Source: Symsagittifera roscoffensis (lineage: Eukaryota; Xenacoelomorpha; Acoela; Convolutidae). Taken from it: a stretch of DNA of 60,000 bases. The stretch is taken from contig NC_087063.1 of assembly GCF_963678635.1 (NCBI RefSeq), positions 31,448,599-31,508,598 on the forward strand, given 5' to 3'. Both the position numbers and the translations under genes were made by a program. Below, one piece after another: positions 52,512 to 60,000 of the stretch (position 1 is its first letter; every line of letters starts with the position of its first letter). The notes beneath the pieces were generated by a model that was given only the letters and a program-made list of their open reading frames with translations, was not told the origin of the DNA and made no database searches.

Positions 52512-53648
52512 CAATTCAAAAATCCATCAAAAATTGCTACCCAACAGTCACAGAATCAGTCTTCACCGACATCATCCCAAGATAACCAAACACCACCTTC
52601 AACTACTCAAAATCCTCAAACATCTACACGAATTTCTTTTCAAGACAATCCATACACTTTTGAAGAACGACATGCTCGTTTATCAGAACCACTAGAACCA
52701 GTTCAACGACAAGCACCTTTAAGCGAACCAACATATAACCTATACCCACAACTACCACAAGAACTAAGCAGAATAAGAAATCCTAGTCAAAACCAAAATA
52801 CAGTCGAAATAAATAGACAAATTATACATCCTCGACGAAACAGAAATCTTCAAACTCCCCGAGTTCATTTTGATATACCTCAATCCCCATCACAAAACAC
52901 TCCAGAAAACCCCATTGGTATATTACCAGAAACCCCTACGCTTCTTTCACAACGTAGCACCTCAAGACTACCATCAGATTACTTAGGTTCAACACCAACA
53001 TCTGAGCAAATACGTGAAAATCCTTTCAACCCCACAAACCAAACATCACGATTTCCATATTGGACTACACATTCATTTACACAAGGTGAACCAAATTTAA
53101 TCAATGACCCCATAGATATTTCTACGGATACAACAACATCCTCATCACTACCAGAAACATTATCACTACCATCAACACCATCAATAAGCCAGATTTCACC
53201 ACCACCTTTTAACTTAAATTTTCCAAATAATCTCGACGCCAGATATCGAGAACAATCATCAATAAATATTCCTTTAAGACTAGATTGGAATACATTTACA
53301 GCACCTCCACCACTATTTGGACAACATCAAGAAAGTAACCGCCTTCATAACTGGGCACTTAATAGATTACAATATCGCCAAGATATTCACAACGATATCC
53401 GTGATCACAATATTCAAATACTCCAACAAAACAGTTTACAATTAAAGTTTGAAATCACAGTTAAGTTAAATAATATTACCCAACATCCCTACCCATTAAA
53501 TCCACCTAACATAACAGCTCAATCACTACCACCACCGTTTATAACTACTGAAGTAATATACAAATACGACAGATATACCAAAAACACAATTGGCTACATT
53601 ACATTTTATAATCCATACTCAGGATTATCATACACATGTATATTCTAA
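52512..53648 (+). CDS. 378-codon ORF without an ATG, Pro/Ser/Thr-rich
   Basis: Open from stop to stop, 52512 to TAA at 53646-53648, with no Met codon anywhere. The first 240 residues are Pro/Ser/Thr/Gln-rich and disordered-looking. The last 140 or so look folded (LRLDWNTFTAPPPLFGQHQE, LQLKFEITVKLNNI, ending in a Tyr-rich strand GYITFYNPYSGLSYTC). It overlaps the env start by 13 nt. Codon choice and A-richness match the flanking genes, so it is very likely coding. It would need a spliced-on start, a non-AUG start or ribosome re-entry. AG sites ending at 52547, 52553 and 52559 are all in phase 0 with this frame and could be splice acceptors. No family is recognised. Confidence 0.7.
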   Translation, partial: QFKNPSKIATQQSQNQSSPTSSQDNQTPPSTTQNPQTSTRISFQDNPYTFEERHARLSEPLEPVQRQAPLSEPTYNLYPQLPQELSRIRNPSQNQNTVEINRQIIHPRRNRNLQTPRVHFDIPQSPSQNTPENPIGILPETPTLLSQRSTSRLPSDYLGSTPTSEQIRENPFNPTNQTSRFPYWTTHSFTQGEPNLINDPIDISTDTTTSSSLPETLSLPSTPSISQISPPPFNLNFPNNLDARYREQSSINIPLRLDWNTFTAPPPLFGQHQESNRLHNWALNRLQYRQDIHNDIRDHNIQILQQNSLQLKFEITVKLNNITQHPYPLNPPNITAQSLPPPFITTEVIYKYDRYTKNTIGYITFYNPYSGLSYTCIF

Positions 53649-56254
53649 AATTATTAATTTTTCTCCAACTCCCTTTTCTAGTAATCTCAAATCAAAACAT
53701 AAACCCTTCCCCTCGTACAGGACCACAAGATTTATTAGTAACACATTACGATTGTGAAGAAAATGAACAAAAAACACTACATAAATATGCAATAAATCAA
53801 GTATCACAATGTGAAACAGAACCACAAGCTATAGAAACCACAGATGTAATAGCAACACTCTATTCAAAAGCCCGAGCAACAACAGTTACAGGTTATAAAT
53901 TCACAGCAACATTTTCCGAAAAGAAAGTACATTGTTCACAAGTCTCAAACGGAAACAAAAACCGACTTGACCATGAATCATTCTATCAGAGTAATATAGA
54001 ACGTCTTTTACATCTCAATCCCGACGATTGTAAAAATGAATTACTTAGACTAAACATCACACGAAATAAAAACTCCCAAAGAAAGTTAGTTAATTTTCAA
54101 GTTTTTCCAGACTCTGTACATCAATCACAACTTGAAAGACACCAAGGACATATAAAACTAGACGAAAAATACCCGTATAACGGCGCACACGGACGATTAA
54201 CCTATGACCTACACGATAAACATTGGATACCACACATTGGTATAAATGACCCATCAAACTGCAAAGCAGACACAAAAAATAAAGGATACCAAGAAATAAT
54301 GTTTTTCGATTGGAAAATACAACTCGAAAAAATACAACTAACACGAGATTTATCAGATAATACAATGATCTATCAAGGAATCCGATTACCTTGTAAAAAT
54401 GATCAAGGTTATTGCGACCCTACAACGAGAACACAAGCAACAATTGTTTGGTTCCCCGAAGATACATGTACAACATTTCAAGTAGCAAAAATACACGCTC
54501 GTATGATAAAATTTCACGAAAAATATTTTATACAATCAATTCCATATGAACAAGTCCATCCATCACGAAAACTAAGTTCTAATTTTAGAAACATAGACAA
54601 TATAGAAAATAAATTGACACGTTTTCAAATATATCAAGAAACAGAACTTGCATGTAAATACAGGAATCCACTTCACAGAACACAATACTCTGAAATATTA
54701 GTTGAATACGAAAAAGGATTCGACATGACCACTGGAAAAGTAAAAATCGACCCATATGCCACAGGTCATCCTCCAAACGAAGGAACATCCTATATACCAG
54801 TTAATTTTGAAAAAAGCAACGGACAACCTGGTGGACATCTAAAACCCCATGACACCAGAAGCACACGCTTACAAGAATTATCACTAATGAATACTACATA
54901 TTTCGGTAATATCCACTATGATATTCATTTAGATATGAAACTAGATTATACAATTAGCCGAATTTTTCAAGAAATGTCACTCTCCGAATTAGAAACACTA
55001 CACCAACTATGCGAATTAGAACGAACACAAATATTACAATCACTTGCACTAGCAGTATTAAAAATACCCTATGCAGGATACTTATTATCTGGAAATAGAT
55101 CAAATTTTTTAGACTATGAAGGAAACATCTTATGGTTTTATACTTGTACTAAAAAAATATCACCACTATACGTTTTTGAAGATAAAAGATGTTATAAAAG
55201 AATCCCTATCTTTTATAAGAATAAAGTACATTTCGTGGATACACTTTCACGAAGAACCTATTTCTGGGATACCGCAGTCCCATGTGGATCAGAAAACAGC
55301 CACAATGTAGTACAACTAAACCCTGATGAAAATAAATATTATCTTCTCACTCCATATCCCACATTAATGCAATCACTCAAAAAATTTTCACCAGAAAGCA
55401 TTCGCGCTATTGCTCGAAACCCAAATATAGACTTACAATCAATAGGAATCTATTCAAAATCAGATATTCAACATCACATTAGAACACAACAATTCCAAGA
55501 ATTATTAACACAAATGGACACTATACAAAGACAATCAATAGACCAAAATTTACGCAAACTTGCAGAAACCGCAGGATTTGCCGATATCTACACGCAAGAC
55601 TATAGCGGATATTTTAAAGACATTAAAGATTATATATATCTAAACGGTGAAAAATACCGTCCCCAAGATATATCACCAATTAACATTTTTAACTTTGTTA
55701 CACTCAAAAATGAGATCCTCGATTTTCTAGGATGGCCCTACTACATCTTAGAAAAATTGACTATTTTATACGCAATGTTTAACTTTATTGGATTTCTTTT
55801 CTCACTTTTAAAAGGAATCTACAACACATGTGCTATACACACACAAGTAAACAGACAAGCAAGCGTAGCACGCATACTCTTTGCAGGATTTTTTGGAATC
55901 TTTTCTACATCTATAAACAAAATTCTTTTAGACGCACAAATAAAAGAATATAACACAAAAATAGCAACACGACAAAATACATACGACGAAGAACATAACA
56001 ATGTAGACATAACGCCAACGGCACCACAATTACCAGCCCTACCAAATAACCATCCACTATCCCTAGTCCCACGAAATTTTCGAAATTTAGCCATCACACA
56101 TAATCCAAATTTTCGACTCACCACATCACAAAGTCCCATCCAACATATAATGACACACCAGTCACAAGATGATAATACTTATGAACAAATTATTGAACAA
56201 CCCCATACCACCGCTTTTCAGTCTCAAAATAATCATTTTTTTAGCCCACGATGA
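53636..56254 (+). CDS. env: Envelope glycoprotein (Env), 872 aa
   Basis: A signal peptide (residues 1-18, MYILKLLIFLQLPFLVIS) begins a long Cys-containing ectodomain with several N-glycosylation sequons. Then come a hydrophobic membrane-anchor region (about 702-729) and a second hydrophobic segment (747-760), and a tail of about 110 residues. The Cys pattern around residues 230-290 (LPCKNDQGYCDPTTRT followed by VWFPEDTC) recalls the gB-like, class III glycoproteins of chuviruses and similar env genes captured by invertebrate LTR elements. I am not certain of that. I see no furin-type basic site followed by a fusion peptide, which argues against a class I retroviral Env. It starts inside the end of the preceding ORF and ends in an ATGA overlap with the next. 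Confidence 0.85.
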   Translation: MYILKLLIFLQLPFLVISNQNINPSPRTGPQDLLVTHYDCEENEQKTLHKYAINQVSQCETEPQAIETTDVIATLYSKARATTVTGYKFTATFSEKKVHCSQVSNGNKNRLDHESFYQSNIERLLHLNPDDCKNELLRLNITRNKNSQRKLVNFQVFPDSVHQSQLERHQGHIKLDEKYPYNGAHGRLTYDLHDKHWIPHIGINDPSNCKADTKNKGYQEIMFFDWKIQLEKIQLTRDLSDNTMIYQGIRLPCKNDQGYCDPTTRTQATIVWFPEDTCTTFQVAKIHARMIKFHEKYFIQSIPYEQVHPSRKLSSNFRNIDNIENKLTRFQIYQETELACKYRNPLHRTQYSEILVEYEKGFDMTTGKVKIDPYATGHPPNEGTSYIPVNFEKSNGQPGGHLKPHDTRSTRLQELSLMNTTYFGNIHYDIHLDMKLDYTISRIFQEMSLSELETLHQLCELERTQILQSLALAVLKIPYAGYLLSGNRSNFLDYEGNILWFYTCTKKISPLYVFEDKRCYKRIPIFYKNKVHFVDTLSRRTYFWDTAVPCGSENSHNVVQLNPDENKYYLLTPYPTLMQSLKKFSPESIRAIARNPNIDLQSIGIYSKSDIQHHIRTQQFQELLTQMDTIQRQSIDQNLRKLAETAGFADIYTQDYSGYFKDIKDYIYLNGEKYRPQDISPINIFNFVTLKNEILDFLGWPYYILEKLTILYAMFNFIGFLFSLLKGIYNTCAIHTQVNRQASVARILFAGFFGIFSTSINKILLDAQIKEYNTKIATRQNTYDEEHNNVDITPTAPQLPALPNNHPLSLVPRNFRNLAITHNPNFRLTTSQSPIQHIMTHQSQDDNTYEQIIEQPHTTAFQSQNNHFFSPR

Positions 56255-58056
56255 GCCGCCAACTTGGATCACTACACCGATCAAATTCCCACCCAACCAA
56301 TCTTACCTCTCCAATCCCAATAATACCACTTTTTGCTTTTCCGCCACCCGATTTTTCACCTAGTAATGTAACATCAGGCATGAATTCCGACACTAATTCA
56401 CACATCTCAGTTTTATATTCCATCTCACAACTCAATAACCCGAATATTGAAACCCCCGATGAATTTGCCGACTCAGAACCATCCCCATCCAATAATTTTC
56501 ATAACTCTTCTAATTTTTCTCAACCCCCTTTTCAACCCATATTATCCAATAACCCTGACCCAATCACTCCCACACCCTCTTATGCTTCCCAAGTTACCCC
56601 AACCTACTCCTCATACCATTCTGACCAATCATCTCATTCTCCAGACACCCCCCGAATCTCCCCAGAGCTAGATAATTTTATTACCCTTCAACAACAACCC
56701 TACCACCTTAATACCCCAACCATAAACCAAATCTCCTCCACAATAAATTCATCCAACCCCCCTACCCCTACACCCTCTTCAAATTATACTGAATCATTAG
56801 CACCATCATCCACATCAACTGAATCTTCACTCAACACTAATAGAGCTTACCGCACTTTTAAAAGAAAGTTCCCCAACCATCCTTTCCCAGCAAAACCAGG
56901 AACAGCCCGTGAATACATCAACCACCCCAAGCATACTAACACAAAAGAATTTTTAGCCATCACCTTACCCTCATTCCTACAATACACCTTAAACACCCCC
57001 CACGACACTAACGAAACACGCAACTTTGTAGATGAATACGTTTTAATGCCCACTCTCTCTTGGACCTCATATTATCATTTTACTAACCCTCTTTGCTTAC
57101 CTTTATCTAACACTCACATCGATATAGAGCGAAATACGGACATGCTATATCGACTCACTACACCACTAACCGCTAGACAATTTACTTACGTTGGATATAA
57201 AAAATCACTAAAAACACACACTGCACCTAGAGCTAACGAATATACACTCGAATACTATGATCACAACATCATCAGAGCTAAGCAAGATCAATTCTTAGAC
57301 GACGATCGCTTCGCTAATCCACAAATTACCGAGAAATTTTTCATCAAGACACCATATATATTTACACTAAACATCTTCGACCGAAAGTTTGATCACATTA
57401 TTTCAGAAGCACTAACAGACACACAAGCATACGAAAGTTTTAAAGAACGCTTCCAAATATTTTCACTAACCTTTCATTTCCTTGCACCACACGAAAGAGA
57501 TTTACACTGCTCACACGATATTATGTTGCGCACTAAACAAACCCACACATATAGTTATTATCGCTTCATCCAAAATCACTTTGACCTACACACACCCTCT
57601 AGACAACCACACCATCGTTTTCAATTCATTAATTCCAAATACACTTCACCATTTTTCCTAAATTTCACATATTGCATTAAAGATACTAACCTTCATGGTA
57701 TTCTTCGTAATTATGACCCCATAACCCAAATGTACATCTTCTGTCCCATCACCAAGACCTTCAACGCCGAAGAATCCCGACCCTTCCTTATCCCGCACGA
57801 GTTTGTACAACCCATAGAAATCCCAATTTTAGAATTCATCCACAACACTAAATTCAATCACAAATTATATAATCTAATCCAAAACACACCTTATGAGTTT
57901 GCAGTTGGCACTGAAGAACTAACCACTATTAAGGCACTTCAATTGCTTTGGCCACTACTTCAGACTAAAAATATCATCCGCATCTTAGCTAAACTACTAA
58001 CAACTTCAGAACTAATTCACGACATCTTCCCCCACGGTTTTTTCCCCGACGACTAA
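56251..58056 (+). CDS. 601-aa orphan protein after env
   Basis: Starts in an ATGA overlap with env. The N-terminal 200 residues are Ser/Pro/Thr/Asn-rich and disordered-looking. The C-terminal 400 look folded, His/Tyr/Phe-rich with many beta-like segments (QFTYVGYKKSLKTHT, FQIFSLTFHFLAPHERDLHC). There is no signal peptide or membrane span. An architecture of disordered N-terminus and folded C-terminus is shared with the ATG-less ORF. No family is recognised. It is followed at once by a strong 5' splice site. Confidence 0.75.
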   Translation: MSRQLGSLHRSNSHPTNLTSPIPIIPLFAFPPPDFSPSNVTSGMNSDTNSHISVLYSISQLNNPNIETPDEFADSEPSPSNNFHNSSNFSQPPFQPILSNNPDPITPTPSYASQVTPTYSSYHSDQSSHSPDTPRISPELDNFITLQQQPYHLNTPTINQISSTINSSNPPTPTPSSNYTESLAPSSTSTESSLNTNRAYRTFKRKFPNHPFPAKPGTAREYINHPKHTNTKEFLAITLPSFLQYTLNTPHDTNETRNFVDEYVLMPTLSWTSYYHFTNPLCLPLSNTHIDIERNTDMLYRLTTPLTARQFTYVGYKKSLKTHTAPRANEYTLEYYDHNIIRAKQDQFLDDDRFANPQITEKFFIKTPYIFTLNIFDRKFDHIISEALTDTQAYESFKERFQIFSLTFHFLAPHERDLHCSHDIMLRTKQTHTYSYYRFIQNHFDLHTPSRQPHHRFQFINSKYTSPFFLNFTYCIKDTNLHGILRNYDPITQMYIFCPITKTFNAEESRPFLIPHEFVQPIEIPILEFIHNTKFNHKLYNLIQNTPYEFAVGTEELTTIKALQLLWPLLQTKNIIRILAKLLTTSELIHDIFPHGFFPDD

Positions 58057-58059
58057 CAG

Positions 58060-58138
58060 GTAAGTATGAATTAAATGAATATTACTAACTAATTAAAATA
58101 TTAAAAAACTCACCATACTTTATCCATGTTTTCTTTAG
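58060..58138 (+). other. 79-nt intron just after the 601-aa ORF
   Basis: Donor CAG-GTAAGTATG starts one base triplet after the stop codon. A perfect TACTAAC branch motif is at 58083-58089 and an acceptor TTTCTTTAG ends at 58138. All three signals are near consensus. It lies in the 3' untranslated region. Confidence 0.75.
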
Positions 58139-59669
58139 ATTTTTAGCCTTCATCCGACAATTACCTACAAAAACCACAGAAGACAAATAAAAATCGCAAT
58201 TTCATCAAACAGATTTCAAAAATTCTATTAATATCTTACACTTATAAATTTATAAATTTAATACCAATGCAGTAAATTCATTTCTAAAATTTTCCCCACA
58301 AGCAGTAAATCTAATTATGATGAAAATTTGTAACTTAAAATTCCCCCATAACTAGCAGTAAATTTCCAAATTCTATGCAGTAAATTAATAAAATGCAATT
58401 GCAGTACTAACCTTTTGATATTTTCATTCATTCGCACAGAAATTCTATCCACACTCGCACAGCTCGCCCACGAAGAATTGTTTAAAATAATGAATTTCAG
58501 TTTCAAGTTTTCACACTCAACAACTCTAACATATAATAACATGTTTCAAACTTTCCTTTAACCCGGTTGGAAAGGAATCATATATTAAACAAAACTAACC
58601 AACGCAGCTTACTAAATACCACAAATCATAGAATAACAGCATGACTAAGAAAAGGAAACCAACGGTACCCAAACCGGATTAACCCAGTTTAAAACTGGAT
58701 AATTTATTCTTTTGAAGACTATTATAAAGTCTAAGAAAGAAATAATAAAACACAAAAAAGTCGAAAGACAAACCCATACCACGAACAATTTACTTTTTGG
58801 AAAAAGGACATAACCAACAAGACATAAGAAAAACCACAACAAACCCAACATAAAACGTTGTCACATAACAGGACCCCTCACAAAAACCGCATGAAATCAT
58901 ACTCCCATTCCTGGCCTAACCCACCAGGAAGGACGTCCTGAGCATGCTCTATAGCCGGCCTAACCCACCGCGCTACATCCACGCTTTGTGACCACACCTC
59001 TATTTTTAATAAGAGCTACTCAAGTGTGAGTAACTCTTCAAAATAACCGAACTAAAACAAAAAGCTTTTGTGAAAACAACTAACTAAAATCATAATTAAA
59101 AAATATTAAACTAATAAATGTTTTATAAAATGTAAATTACATTATGCAATACATAGATCAGAATACAACACCAAGGACGAACATCTAAAGACAAAACGAC
59201 CCCACTACACTCGAGAGAGAATGACCAACCACAATCGATATGCCACTCACAATCACAACTCAAAGGATTTAGAGTACGACTTGACTTCGCAGAAAAGGAC
59301 TTCATTGAACTAGACCAATGACCACCTCGATGTTCAAGTATACGTACAGATCCGAGTAACCAGGCATCCCCTCCACGCACAATCTCCACGCCATTCCCAA
59401 ACTAGATCAGACACAAAAGAAGTTCTCCACGCAGAACAGAAAAATCTGACATAGCCAACCATTCTGAAATCAGATTTGAGTTTGTTGCGAAGACTTAGTC
59501 GTTGTCACTAGAAGACACAACGTCTTATGTCTCTAACTCCAGCTTCCTGGAACTTCTTTAACAAAAAGGAAACAGAAGAAATAAGATGTTCGCCAAACAC
59601 CAACTTCCATCAGCCATCCTTCGAATTGCAGAAGAACTATTCTAAAAAACTCTGTAAAACCCGGATGGG
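58139..59669 (+). other. 3' non-coding region of element C
   Basis: About 1.5 kb with no supported ORF. It contains the GCAGTA array (58269-58410). A repeated phrase GGCCTAACCCACC occurs near 58913 and 58960, and a short hairpin (CGTTGT...ACAACG) lies near 59500. An A/G-rich patch near 59565-59590 and GGATGGG before the LTR are candidate polypurine tracts. Confidence 0.55.
58269..58410 (+). repeat. Array of five GCAGTA motifs
   Basis: GCAGTAAAT occurs at 58269, 58302, 58355 and 58377, and GCAGTACTA at 58401. The spacing is irregular (22-53 nt), so this is a motif cluster and not a simple tandem repeat. It may bind a protein on the RNA. Confidence 0.6.
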
Positions 59670-60000
59670 TGGAACCTGATCTAAACTACATTTTATGATT
59701 GGATAATTTAGATATTTTACCAATGTAAAGTATTTAATATTAACCAATCATGATCCATCTAACTAACAACCCACTTATTTGTAAGTGCTGAAGTTACTTG
59801 TAATTTCAGCACCAGAGAGATTTGAATTTAACTTAGAAATTAGTTGGACTCTCCCGAGCACTTCAGCAGCCGCAATAAACCAGTATACCCTAGATCTATT
59901 GAGCCTAGCAGAGACTAGTTAAACAACCTGAGACTAGATAGTATAAGAGTAAGATTAGGATCGGTATTAGACTAAGAAGTTGCACGAATCTATCCGGCCG
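59670..60000 (+). repeat. 3' LTR of element C, cut by the window edge
   Basis: Identical by eye to 41163-41493. It begins TGGAACC right after GGATGGG. Confidence 0.93.

Larger units (their letters stand above)
41163..60000 (+). mobile_element. Element C: complex env-bearing LTR retroelement, apparently intact
   Basis: At least 18.8 kb: 5' LTR, leader with hairpin repeats, 155-aa ORF1, 2,740-codon gag-pol, three small ORFs, a 378-codon ORF without ATG, env, a 601-codon ORF, a 3' intron, and a 3' LTR cut by the window edge. The visible 331 bp of the two LTRs are identical and no coding frame is broken, so the insertion is young. The sense strand is strikingly A-rich and G-poor throughout the coding part. 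Reverse transcriptase, RNase H, integrase order and the GPY/F-like module put it with Ty3/gypsy-type elements that gained an envelope. The layout resembles complex retroviruses. I do not recognise a named family. Confidence 0.93.

Noticed and set aside
52292-52560. Splice from CAG-GTACG in the 76-aa ORF into the ATG-less ORF
   Set aside because: The donor leaves phase 2 while the nearby acceptors are phase 0, so the join is out of frame.
58905-58980. Possible tRNA-derived SINE, from the repeated GGCCTAACCCACC and box-A-like reverse complement
   Set aside because: No box B is found at a proper distance; left as a short repeat in the 3' non-coding region.

Overview
This looks like nuclear DNA of an invertebrate animal. 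It is AT-rich, spliceosomal introns interrupt a conserved animal gene, and most of the window is transposable elements. The partial host gene ODAD2 (ARMC4), which docks outer dynein arms, implies motile 9+2 cilia or flagella. I cannot name the species. A 200-base run of N (19592-19791) shows that two contigs are joined here.

Layout. (1) 1-2798, minus strand: the 5' part of a large env-class LTR retroelement, copy A. (2) 2799-6655: weak exon-like sequence, old diverged repeats, and a secreted phospholipase-B/SGNH-lipase gene on the plus strand with one apparent frameshift. (3) 6656-10190, minus strand: a decayed LTR element with gag only, element D. (4) 10191-15796: AT-rich DNA with hAT-like MITEs. 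(5) 15797-18448, minus strand: the last four recognisable coding exons of ODAD2, including a probable GC-AG intron. (6) 19792-38424, plus strand: element B, a Ty3/gypsy-type element of at least 18.6 kb. (7) 38425-41162: nested MITEs and an acidic exon-like fragment that may belong to ODAD2. (8) 41163-60000 and beyond, plus strand: element C, a nearly complete and apparently intact copy of the family of copy A, at least 18.8 kb long.

Two elements stand out. Element B has a 3.1 kb leader full of CCCTCCG/CGGAGGG motifs, a charged coiled-coil ORF1, and a gag-pol ORF2 that ends in what reads as a TARG1/OARD1-like macro domain. It also has a third ORF of about 1,680 codons with no family I recognise. 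It is dead: five nonsense codons, one frameshift and an integrase deletion.

Element C is organised like a complex retrovirus. It has a basic 155-aa ORF overlapping gag, and a single 2,740-codon gag-pol with intact zinc knuckle, protease, YLDD reverse transcriptase, RNase H and HHCC + DDX35E integrase. Then come three tiny ORFs (two of them membrane proteins), a 378-codon ORF with no ATG, an 872-aa envelope glycoprotein and a 601-aa orphan. The junctions are TAAATG, ATGA, a 13-nt overlap and ATGA, which suggests coupled translation of a polycistronic spliced mRNA. A textbook intron follows the last stop codon. The visible 331 bp of its two LTRs are identical, so it inserted recently and may be active.

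How the pieces relate: ODAD2 and the lipase are the only host genes I can support. The rest is mobile DNA that has accumulated next to them and possibly inside a roughly 22 kb ODAD2 intron.
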